Part shown: in pieces, positions 1 through 5,817 of the stretch
Layout of the letters: each line of letters starts with the position of its first letter
How positions within the stretch are numbered: position 1 is the first letter of the stretch
Position numbers and translations under genes: made by a program
Source: Flavobacteriaceae bacterium
GTDB taxonomy: Bacteria > Bacteroidota > Bacteroidia > Flavobacteriales > Flavobacteriaceae
Direction of reading: 5' to 3'
DNA: 7,477 nucleotides
NCBI GenBank assembly: GCA_947458575.1
Contig: CANHBE010000124.1
Location: 1 to 7,477, forward strand
Notes under the pieces: model-generated
Told to the model about the DNA's origin: nothing
Seen by the model: only the letters and a program-made list of their open reading frames with translations
The model's database searches: none

Positions 1-560
1 AAGGAAAAAATAGCCAAATCAGCATATTTCCCATTTCCACAGTTTTGGTTTTGACCTTTACTATCGGTAAAAAAACCGCCCGGAGCATGGCAAGCATCCT
101 CTAACAACCACAAACCATGCTGGTCAGCTAATCTTCTGAACGCCTCTAGGTTGACGGCATTTCCGGCAAAATCAACTGGCACGATGCCATGATAAGTGCC
201 TCGCGGGGCTGCCTCTAACAAAGCCTCCACTTTTCGAATATCGAGCAAATATGTAATCGGATCTATATCGGCAAAAACAACTTCACCACCGCAGTAGCGA
301 ATGCAATTGGCAGAAGCAGCAAAAGTCAAAGGCGTCGTGATAATTTTCTGTCCAGGCTTTACATTGAGTGCCAAAGCAGATAGATGTAAGGCGGCGGTTC
401 CGTTGGCTACTGCTACTGCATACTGACAACCAATGTAATTTGAGAAAGCTTGTTCGAAGGCCAAAATCGTTGGACCTTGGGTAAGAAAATCTCCTTGGAG
501 CGCTGCGCTAACTGCATCAATGTCTGCCTGCGTAATATGTTGTTTTCCGTACGGTATCAT
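1..560 (-). CDS. pseC: PseC, UDP-4-amino-4,6-dideoxy-N-acetyl-beta-L-altrosamine transaminase (5' part; C-terminus beyond the left edge)
   Basis: This is a PLP-dependent sugar aminotransferase of the DegT/DnrJ/EryC1 family. It performs the second step of pseudaminic acid synthesis, aminating the 4-keto sugar made by PseB. The ATG is at 558-560, and 186 complete codons are visible before the window ends; family members are roughly 380 residues, so about half is present. Visible landmarks are the N-terminal IPYGKQ typical of PseC, the PLP phosphate loop NGTAALHL (residues 53-60), the PLTFAASAN segment (77-85) followed by FADID (96-100), and the cofactor-ring motif EDACHAPG (154-161, with D155 and H158). 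The frame stops at ...LAIFS, just before the expected Schiff-base lysine, which therefore cannot be checked. The start lies 5 bases after the pseB stop, so the two genes are almost certainly cotranscribed. The PseC call over other DegT enzymes rests on the N-terminus and on pairing with pseB. Confidence 0.9.
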   Translation of the reverse strand, partial: MIPYGKQHITQADIDAVSAALQGDFLTQGPTILAFEQAFSNYIGCQYAVAVANGTAALHLSALALNVKPGQKIITTPLTFAASANCIRYCGGEVVFADIDPITYLLDIRKVEALLEAAPRGTYHGIVPVDFAGNAVNLEAFRRLADQHGLWLLEDACHAPGGFFTDSKGQNQNCGNGKYADLAIFS

Positions 561-565
561 GTTGA

Positions 566-1579
566 TTACTTCGGTTGAAAATCAGGGTATAAATGTTCTT
601 TGATCTGGCTGCGCATCGATTCAACAGTTTCCCAATCAGTATTTTCTCCTGACGTGTAACTAAAGCCTTGAGGCACCAATTTCGCATTGAAAAATTTTTT
701 ATATTCTTCTAAATTCCAGTTTGTTACTTGTGGTAAAATAACGTAATACTTACCTAAATCATACGTAGTGAATGAGTCGGACGCAGTAATCATTTCCTCA
801 TGGATCTTCTCCCCGGGACGGATGCCGATGACACGGTGTTCGCAATTTGGTGCAATTGCTTTTGCGACATCCAAGATTTTGTAGGATGGAATCTTGGGCA
901 CAAAAAGTTCACCGCCCCAAGCTTGGTCAAGTGCATGCAAAACCATATCAACGCCACCTTGTAGCGAAATATTGAATCTTGTCATTGTTGGATCGGTAAT
1001 CGGCAATACGCCTTCTTCCCGCTTACTCATGAAATAAGGAATCACGGATCCGTTAGAACCCATTACATTACCATATCGAACAACAGAGAATTTAATATTT
1101 TGTTGTCCCTTGATATTATTCGCCGCAATAAAAAGCTTGTCGGAGGTTAGTTTTGTTGCGCCGTATAAATTGATTGGCGCGCACGCTTTGTCTGTAGAGA
1201 GCGCCACAACCTTTGAAACATTTGAAGACAGCGCCGCTTTTATCACATTTTCAGCACCACCAATATTGGTTTTGACACATTCATCCGGATTATATTCAGC
1301 GATATGAACATGTTTCATTGCGGCAGCGTGAATCACATAATCGATTCCGTTGAAAGCCCTTTTTAGGCGCTCCAAATCTCTTACATCTCCTATAAAATAA
1401 CGAATACAATTAAATTCAGATTCCGGAAACTCTTGCGCCATTTGAAACTGCTTTTGTTCATCTCGAGAATAAATTACCAGCCTTTTTACATCGGGCCAGT
1501 TTTTTAAAATTGTCTTTGTTAGTTCTTTCCCTAGCGAACCAGTCCCACCGGTTATTAATATTGATTTGTTGCTCAACAT
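566..1579 (-). CDS. pseB: PseB, UDP-N-acetylglucosamine 4,6-dehydratase (5-inverting)
   Basis: This short-chain dehydrogenase/reductase enzyme converts UDP-GlcNAc to the 5-inverted 4-keto-6-deoxy sugar, the committed step to pseudaminic acid; it is soluble and NADP-dependent. The 337-residue product has the usual full length. The Rossmann glycine motif GGTGSLG is at 11-17 and IGDVRD at 63-68. The AAAMKHV motif (85-91) is typical of the PseB/FlaA1 group. STDK (128-131) supplies the Asp/Lys pair (D130, K131), and YGATK (139-143) supplies the catalytic Tyr139 and Lys143. RYGNVMGSNGSVIP (168-181) and GIRPGEKIHE (252-261) are also characteristic. The inverting assignment follows from short length, absence of N-terminal membrane helices, and the adjacent pseC. 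A TATATTTG promoter box lies about 20 bases upstream of the ATG, so pseB is probably the first gene of the operon. In a gliding, non-flagellated flavobacterium the product would go to a surface glycan rather than flagellin (inference). Confidence 0.95.
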   Translation of the reverse strand: MLSNKSILITGGTGSLGKELTKTILKNWPDVKRLVIYSRDEQKQFQMAQEFPESEFNCIRYFIGDVRDLERLKRAFNGIDYVIHAAAMKHVHIAEYNPDECVKTNIGGAENVIKAALSSNVSKVVALSTDKACAPINLYGATKLTSDKLFIAANNIKGQQNIKFSVVRYGNVMGSNGSVIPYFMSKREEGVLPITDPTMTRFNISLQGGVDMVLHALDQAWGGELFVPKIPSYKILDVAKAIAPNCEHRVIGIRPGEKIHEEMITASDSFTTYDLGKYYVILPQVTNWNLEEYKKFFNAKLVPQGFSYTSGENTDWETVESMRSQIKEHLYPDFQPK

Positions 1580-1600
1580 TTCTTTTGCTTTTTATGAGCA

Positions 1601-1608
1601 CAAATATA
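1601..1608 (-). promoter_or_regulatory. Probable -7 promoter box for pseB-pseC
   Basis: On the minus strand these bases read TATATTTG, an exact match to the Bacteroidetes -7 consensus TAnnTTTG. Transcription would begin around 1594-1597, giving a leader of about 15-20 bases before the pseB ATG at 1579. I see no convincing TTG at the usual -33 distance; the nearest TTG (1620-1622) is only 11 bases upstream. The call rests on the -7 box and its placement. Confidence 0.55.
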
Positions 1609-1651
1609 CTGAAAAGAACCAATCATTCGTAAGGCGAAAAAAATGGGTGTC

Positions 1652-1659
1652 AATATTTG
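1652..1659 (+). promoter_or_regulatory. Possible second -7 box upstream of tsaC
   Basis: AATATTTG differs from the TAnnTTTG consensus only at the first base. It would give a start near 1664 and a leader of about 25 bases, more ordinary than that from the exact box at 1670-1677. It may be the real promoter, a tandem alternative, or chance in AT-rich DNA. Confidence 0.25.
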
Positions 1660-1669
1660 AATGTTTGAA

Positions 1670-1677
1670 TATATTTG
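1670..1677 (+). promoter_or_regulatory. Probable -7 promoter box for the tsaC-cca operon
   Basis: TATATTTG on the plus strand is an exact TAnnTTTG match. Initiation 5-7 bases downstream (about 1682-1684) would leave a leader of only 6-8 bases before the ATG at 1690, or slightly more if translation begins at the second in-frame ATG (1696). No clear -33 TTG is visible at the ideal spacing. It mirrors the box at 1601-1608 on the other strand. Confidence 0.5.
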
Positions 1678-1689
1678 CCTTCCTAAACC

Positions 1690-2262
1690 ATGAACATGGA
1701 TTTGAATGATGAAGTAATCAATGCTTTCGAGACTATCAAAAGAGGTGGTCTTATTTTATACCCAACCGATACGATTTGGGGTATTGGCTGCGACGCAACT
1801 AACCCTGAGGCTGTTAGCAAAATTTATAGACTCAAGCAAAGAGCAGAAACCCAAAGCATGATTTGCTTGATGAATGGCGAAAAAATGTTGTATCAAGTAT
1901 TCAAAGAGATTCCTGAAGTTGCTTGGCAGATTTTGGATTTAGCTGATAAACCGACCACACTCGTATTGGACAATCCGCGGAACGTAGCAGAAAACTTAAT
2001 TGGTCCAGACAAGACCTTGGGTATTAGATTGGTCAAAGAGCCTTTCTGTTACAAGCTATTGGAACGGATGAAAAAACCGCTGGTTTCAACCTCTGCTAAC
2101 ATCTCTGGTCAGCCCATGCCTAAATCTTTTGCAGAAATTAGTCCCGAGATCATCAACGGTGTTGACTATGTTGTAAATTTGCACCGCGAAAAACGCAATA
2201 ATAAGGCATCCGCAATTATTAAACTTACGAGCGATTCGCAGGTTAAAGTGTTACGACGTTAA
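1690..2262 (+). CDS. tsaC: L-threonylcarbamoyladenylate synthase (TsaC/YrdC/Sua5 family)
   Basis: The enzyme makes threonylcarbamoyl-AMP from threonine, bicarbonate and ATP, the first step of the t6A37 modification of ANN-decoding tRNAs; it is cytoplasmic and hands its product to the TsaD complex. The 190-residue product has the length of the short YrdC/TsaC form and lacks the extra C-terminal Sua5 domain. Family signatures are YPTDTIWGIGCD (24-35), LKQR (48-51, the basic K-x-R pair), KPTTLVL (87-93), GIRL (111-114), STSANISG (133-140) and ASAIIKL (173-179). The intact KxR and STSAN motifs favour TsaC over the related YciO. The glycine-proline form usual before PTT in proteobacterial enzymes is replaced here by DKPTT, which I recall as common in Bacteroidetes. 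ATG 1690 is the first start; ATG 1696 (M3) is a possible alternative. Its stop overlaps the next gene by one base (TAATG). Confidence 0.88.
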   Translation: MNMDLNDEVINAFETIKRGGLILYPTDTIWGIGCDATNPEAVSKIYRLKQRAETQSMICLMNGEKMLYQVFKEIPEVAWQILDLADKPTTLVLDNPRNVAENLIGPDKTLGIRLVKEPFCYKLLERMKKPLVSTSANISGQPMPKSFAEISPEIINGVDYVVNLHREKRNNKASAIIKLTSDSQVKVLRR

Positions 2263-3689
2263 TGAAAGTGAATTACAAATCTTCCTTACAGCATCCGATT
2301 TTTGAAATTGTTTCAAAAGCTTCAAGCGACCTTAAGATCGACAGTTACGTCATTGGAGGATTTGTTCGCGATTTGATCCTGCAGCGTGATTACAAGAAAG
2401 ACATCGACATCGTCGCCATTGGCAGCGGAATTGATTTGGCTTTGAAAGTTTCTGCGCTATTGCCCAAGAAGCCGAAAGTTCAAGTTTTTAAAAATTATGG
2501 CACAGCGATGCTTCGATATGAAGACACAGAAATCGAATTTGTCGGAGCTAGAAAAGAGAGTTACCATTTCGAAAGTCGAAATCCTGTAGTCGAAAACGGT
2601 ACGTTGGCCGACGATCAAAACAGAAGAGATTTTACTATAAATGCCTTAGCACTATCTTTAAATTCAGAAACTTACGGCGACTTACTTGATCCTTTTTGTG
2701 GCTTAGAGGATTTGAAAAACAAAACGATTAAGACGCCTTTAGATCCGGATATTACCTTTTCTGACGATCCGCTTAGAATGCTTCGTGCGATCCGTTTTGC
2801 CAACCAATTGCAATTTGAGATTGAGCCTGATGCTCTTCAATCGATTGAAAAAAACAAAGAGCGGATTAAGATTATATCCGGTGAACGCATTGTAGAAGAA
2901 ATCAACAAAATTCTCAGTACAGATAAACCCTCTACCGGCTTTCTATTGCTTCACAGCGTTGGCTTGCTGTCGATTATTATGCCCGAACTGACTGCCTTAA
3001 ATCAGGTAGAAGAAATAGAAGGACAAACGCACAAGAACAATTTCTATCACACACTTGAAGTGGTTGATAATATTTGCCGAAATACCGATGATGTGTGGCT
3101 TCGCTGGGCGGCATTGCTACATGATATTGGAAAGGCACCAACAAAAAGATTTGATCAGAAAAACGGTTGGACTTTTCACGGACATGAATTTCTGGGCGGA
3201 AAGATGGTCAAGAGGCTTTTCGAAAGACTTCACATGCCATTGAATCAGAAAATGAAATTTGTGCAAAAAATGGTTGTTATGAGTTCACGTCCCATCGTAC
3301 TATCTCAAGACCAGGTTACAGACTCTGCTGTACGTCGATTGATTTTTGATGCCGGTGAAGATGTAGAAAGTCTGATGACCTTGTGCGAAGCTGATATTAC
3401 GACCAAGAATTCGATGAAGTTCAAGAAATATCATGCGAACTTTGAACTCGTACGCAAGAAAATTGTGGAAGTAGAAGAACGCGATCATGTGCGTAATTTC
3501 CAGCCACCTATTGCTGGCGAAGAGATTATGAAGTTGTTTAATCTTCGGCCATCGAGAGAGATAGGAATTTTGAAGGATGCGATTAAAGAAGCGATTCTTG
3601 AAGGAGAAATTCCGAATGATTACGATGCCGCCTATCGATTTATGATTAACAAAGCACAAAAAATTGGCTTGAAGATTAACGATTGTTAA
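2262..3689 (+). CDS. cca: CCA tRNA nucleotidyltransferase (class II) with C-terminal HD domain
   Basis: This class II nucleotidyltransferase of the CCA-adding/poly(A) polymerase family is expected to build or repair the 3' CCA end of tRNAs. The 475-residue product shows, in order: motif A with GGFVRD (32-37) and the metal-binding D47-x-D49; motif B RRDFTINALA (121-130), where the two arginines select the ribose; DPFCG (143-147); the nucleotide-templating motif D as DDPLR (168-172), with Asp in place of the more usual Glu; and RAIRFA (175-180). An HD phosphohydrolase-type domain follows, with H263, HDIGK (287-291), H306/H308 and D378. Many bacterial CCA enzymes carry such a domain for 2',3'-cyclic phosphate or phosphatase activity. 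A poly(A) polymerase or an A-only/CC-only enzyme cannot be excluded by eye, though Bacteroidetes usually carry one such gene. The start overlaps the tsaC stop, indicating translational coupling. Confidence 0.9.
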   Translation: MKVNYKSSLQHPIFEIVSKASSDLKIDSYVIGGFVRDLILQRDYKKDIDIVAIGSGIDLALKVSALLPKKPKVQVFKNYGTAMLRYEDTEIEFVGARKESYHFESRNPVVENGTLADDQNRRDFTINALALSLNSETYGDLLDPFCGLEDLKNKTIKTPLDPDITFSDDPLRMLRAIRFANQLQFEIEPDALQSIEKNKERIKIISGERIVEEINKILSTDKPSTGFLLLHSVGLLSIIMPELTALNQVEEIEGQTHKNNFYHTLEVVDNICRNTDDVWLRWAALLHDIGKAPTKRFDQKNGWTFHGHEFLGGKMVKRLFERLHMPLNQKMKFVQKMVVMSSRPIVLSQDQVTDSAVRRLIFDAGEDVESLMTLCEADITTKNSMKFKKYHANFELVRKKIVEVEERDHVRNFQPPIAGEEIMKLFNLRPSREIGILKDAIKEAILEGEIPNDYDAAYRFMINKAQKIGLKINDC

Positions 3690-3741
3690 GTAAAATAATT
3701 TCTGTGTTCACCGTAAATTCGCAACTGAAAAACAGTATTTC

Positions 3742-3850
3742 ATAGCCCCGATAGAAGTAGAAATCCTTTTTATGCTGAACTCGTTTCAGTATCTACTGAA
3801 ACGAGTTCAGCATAAAAAGATTGGAACGGATAGCGGGAAACAGCTCCAAA
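3742..3850 (+). ncRNA. Flavobacterial structured intergenic element, probably Flavo-1-like RNA
   Basis: A conserved-looking shell surrounds a long hairpin. The 5' side has TAGCCCCGATAGAAG (3743-3757) and the 3' side has GATAGCGGGAAACAGCTCC (3829-3847). Pairings by hand: AGC 3744-3746 with GCT 3843-3845; CCCG 3747-3750 with CGGG 3834-3837; an internal loop of about 11 bases on each side; AATC 3762-3765 with GATT 3819-3822, with C3766 bulged; then the 25-bp stem 3767-3791/3794-3818. I remember this AGCCCCGAT...AGCGGG...AGCTCC framework as widespread between genes in Flavobacterium and believe it corresponds to Rfam Flavo-1, but I could not check the name. The strand is chosen from that remembered orientation. 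It lies 38 bases before ctaA, so it could be a leader of ctaA, a separate RNA, or a dispersed repeat. Confidence 0.55.
3767..3818. repeat. Perfect 25-bp inverted repeat separated by 2 bases (REP-like)
   Basis: Arm 3767-3791 is the exact reverse complement of 3794-3818, with only TC between. Each arm is itself a weaker palindrome: CTGAA 3775-3779 faces TTCAG 3785-3789 around a 5-base centre, with G-T, T-A and A-T pairs extending it outward on the left copy. So the unit can be read as two head-to-head copies of one small hairpin. The arms begin with TTTTT and end with AAAAA, the opposite of an intrinsic terminator's A-tract then T-tract, so termination is unlikely. The core TGCTGAACTCGTTTCAG resembles short dispersed palindromes I recall from flavobacterial genomes. 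Confidence 0.85.
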
Positions 3851-3887
3851 AGAGCGAACTGACAAAGTAAATAGCTCCTAAATAAAA

Positions 3888-4910
3888 ATGAATAAAGAAA
3901 ATAGAACTGTCATTCTCTGGTTACTTTCAGGTTGTGCTTTGCTTTTTATTATGGTCGTTGTTGGCGGTATCACGCGTTTGACAAACTCAGGACTTTCGAT
4001 GACTGATTGGCATTTGGTGACCGACACTTTTCCGCCCATGTCTGAGGAAAAATGGTCACAAGCCTTTGAAGAATACAAGAAATTTCCGGAATATCAAAAG
4101 ATCAATATTCACAATGATTTTACGTTGGCAGACTACAAGTTTATCTACTTTTGGGAATGGTTTCACCGCTTTATTGGAAGAATTATCGGTTTGGTTTTTA
4201 TCATTCCGTTTGTATACTTTCTTATCACAAAAAAATTAGATAGCGCTACAATCAAGAAGTGTATTATTTTGTTGGGAATGGGCGGTTTTCAGGGCTTTTT
4301 GGGATGGTTTATGGTGAAGAGCGGACTTATTGACAATCCTGATGTGAGTCACTTTAGATTAGCCTTACATTTGACTTTTGCGTTTATCACCTTTGCTTAC
4401 ACATTGTGGGTTGCGCTTGACTTAATCTATCCAAACAAATCAGAGATAATACTTCCGCTGAGGAAATTGGCCCGTATTGCTTTGGTTTTTTTGACAATCC
4501 AGATTATTTATGGCGGCTTTGTTGCGGGTCTAAATGCCGGTTTGATTCACAATCATTGGCCGTTGATGAGCGAAGGACAATTGATGCATGACAGCGTCAT
4601 TCTTGAAAAGAACAGTTGGTTTTTGCGTTTGACAGAAGGAAAAAGCGGCGTACAATTCGTGCATAGAACATTAGCCTACGTGGTTGTTGGCTTGATTTTG
4701 TTTTTGTATTTCAGAAGCAAAAGATATATGTTGAACAATTTGCAGCAAAAAGGTTTGAATATACTGGTGGTGATTGTTTTCCTGCAGTTTATTCTTGGCG
4801 TTTTCACCTTGCTGCTGGGTGTTCCGATGTGGTTGGGACTGACACATCAGATGGTTGCATTTCTGTTGTTGGCCACGATGACTTTTACCTTACACAGGTT
4901 TTCAAAATAA
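3888..4910 (+). CDS. ctaA: Heme A synthase, COX15/CtaA family
   Basis: This integral inner-membrane enzyme oxidises the C8 methyl of heme O to the formyl group of heme A for aa3-type cytochrome oxidases. The 340-residue product has eight predicted membrane helices, roughly 8-28, 95-113, 123-141, 156-180, 196-217, 259-276, 289-309 and 316-336. The family signature VVVGGITRLTNSGLSMTDWH spans 23-42. The four heme-ligand histidines are in the expected places: H93 (EWFHR), H161 (LALHL), H259 (QFVHR) and H320 (LTHQ). The first extracytoplasmic loop (about 29-94) lacks the cysteine pair of Bacillus CtaA, placing this with the type II/COX15 group. The ATG follows an A-rich stretch (TAAATAAAA) without a Shine-Dalgarno sequence, as is normal in this phylum. 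No cytochrome oxidase or heme O synthase gene is adjacent. The structured element at 3742-3850 lies just upstream and may sit in its leader. Confidence 0.95.
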   Translation: MNKENRTVILWLLSGCALLFIMVVVGGITRLTNSGLSMTDWHLVTDTFPPMSEEKWSQAFEEYKKFPEYQKINIHNDFTLADYKFIYFWEWFHRFIGRIIGLVFIIPFVYFLITKKLDSATIKKCIILLGMGGFQGFLGWFMVKSGLIDNPDVSHFRLALHLTFAFITFAYTLWVALDLIYPNKSEIILPLRKLARIALVFLTIQIIYGGFVAGLNAGLIHNHWPLMSEGQLMHDSVILEKNSWFLRLTEGKSGVQFVHRTLAYVVVGLILFLYFRSKRYMLNNLQQKGLNILVVIVFLQFILGVFTLLLGVPMWLGLTHQMVAFLLLATMTFTLHRFSK

Positions 4911-4950
4911 AAATAGACTATATTGTCGTAGTACCATTGACACCATTTTA

Positions 4951-5724
4951 ATGTCAAAACTTGCCGCTCAAGATCGATTTCTTGATTTATCGGATTACGC
5001 CAGACCATTCGGAAGATATCTTGCCAATCAGCTTAAAAACACTCGTTTCACTCCAGTACATGTAACTTTGTTATTCGGAATTTCCGGCTTGGTTGCCATA
5101 TACTGTATCCTAAGACAACAGTTTTATTGGGCTAGTTTTTTTATTCTACTTAAATCCGGCATTGATGCTGCTGATGGAGAATTGGCGCGTCTCAAGAAAA
5201 CGCCTTCCTATTTCGGTCGATATTTGGACAGTGTGTTTGATTTTGCTTTGAATTTTATGCTTGTCATGGCGGTTTATTTCATCACAGAGTCCAGTATTGC
5301 CATAGCGTTAATTTCGTTTTTCTGCATCCAATTGCAAGGCACTTTGTATAATTATTACTATGTGATTTTGCGAACTAAATCTGTCGGCGGTGATGCCACT
5401 AGTAAAATATTTGAATACAAAACACCGAGAGCACTGCCAGGTGAAAGTCAGAAATCGGTCGATATTTTATTTAAGATATACACCATTTTTTATGGTGGCT
5501 TTGATAAAGTCATTCATCTTTTAGATCCACATGCCTATAAAGTTAAGACGTTTCCAAATTGGTTTATGACGCTTGTTTCGTTTTACGGACTGGGATTTCA
5601 ATTATTGATAATTGCTTTGATGTTGTCGATAGATTGGATTGAATTTATTCTACCATTTTTTATTTTATACACAGCGATTGGAATAGTTATAATTGGCATT
5701 CGAAAAACCGTTTTTAAGGTATAA
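4951..5724 (+). CDS. CDP-alcohol phosphatidyltransferase family protein, substrate unknown
   Basis: This membrane enzyme joins a CDP-linked donor to an alcohol with release of CMP. The complete family signature D-x2-D-G-x2-A-R-x8-G-x3-D-x3-D is present as D72, D75, G76, A79, R80, G89, D93 and D97; the last Asp is the usual catalytic base and the others bind metal and CDP. The 257-residue product has about six membrane helices (around 37-54, 57-70, 98-112, 115-132, 204-226 and 229-250). Between the fourth and fifth helices is a long polar stretch of about 65 residues (140-203), larger than the short loops of PgsA or PssA. Neither that loop nor the neighbours identify the acceptor, so I do not choose between phospholipid, inositol-phosphate or polyol-phosphate products. 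It begins 40 bases after ctaA on the same strand; a weak TATATTG (4919-4925) lies in that gap, so it may be cotranscribed or have its own promoter. Confidence 0.88.
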   Translation: MSKLAAQDRFLDLSDYARPFGRYLANQLKNTRFTPVHVTLLFGISGLVAIYCILRQQFYWASFFILLKSGIDAADGELARLKKTPSYFGRYLDSVFDFALNFMLVMAVYFITESSIAIALISFFCIQLQGTLYNYYYVILRTKSVGGDATSKIFEYKTPRALPGESQKSVDILFKIYTIFYGGFDKVIHLLDPHAYKVKTFPNWFMTLVSFYGLGFQLLIIALMLSIDWIEFILPFFILYTAIGIVIIGIRKTVFKV

Positions 5725-5730
5725 AAGCAT

Positions 5731-5747
5731 TATAGATATAATCTATA
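5731..5747. terminator. Small AT-rich hairpin between convergent genes, possible weak terminator
   Basis: TATAGAT (5731-5737) pairs perfectly with ATCTATA (5741-5747) across an ATA loop. AAGCA 5725-5729 and TGCTT 5753-5757 can close it further out. It begins 7 bases after the stop of the CDP-alcohol gene. There is no T-run right after the stem, only T-rich sequence from about 5778 to 5801, so a classical intrinsic terminator is not demonstrated. The rest of the 93-base gap (5725-5817) holds nothing else I recognise. Confidence 0.25.
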
Positions 5748-5817
5748 CGATGTGCTTAAAATACTAAAAGCAAGAGATTTACTTGTATTTACTTTTATTT
5801 ATAATTAAAGTTAAAAA

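Noticed and set aside
1110..1307. Plus-strand open frame of 65 codons inside pseB
   Set aside because: It lies antisense to the conserved catalytic region of pseB and its translation has no recognisable features.
3055..3243. Plus-strand 62-codon frame within the cca HD domain
   Set aside because: It is an out-of-frame shadow of the HD-domain coding sequence, whose motifs are intact in the main frame.
3300..3659. Minus-strand 119-codon frame opposite the end of cca
   Set aside because: It is long enough to look tempting, but it is fully antisense to a conserved gene, has no promoter or family motif, and shows a composition typical of antisense shadows.
3767..3818. Intrinsic terminator for cca
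   Set aside because: The stem is flanked by T on the 5' side and A on the 3' side, with no T-run after it on either strand, which is the wrong polarity for rho-independent termination.
3690..3887. Insertion sequence, CRISPR array or tRNA gene in the largest gap
   Set aside because: There is no transposase frame, no spaced direct repeats and no cloverleaf; only the structured element and its inverted repeat are present.
3878..4078. Minus-strand 66-codon frame over the ctaA start
   Set aside because: It is antisense to the conserved CtaA N-terminus and has no supporting signals.
4919..4925. TATATTG as a promoter for the CDP-alcohol gene
   Set aside because: It is short of the TAnnTTTG consensus and has no visible -33 partner, so it is mentioned only in the gene entry.
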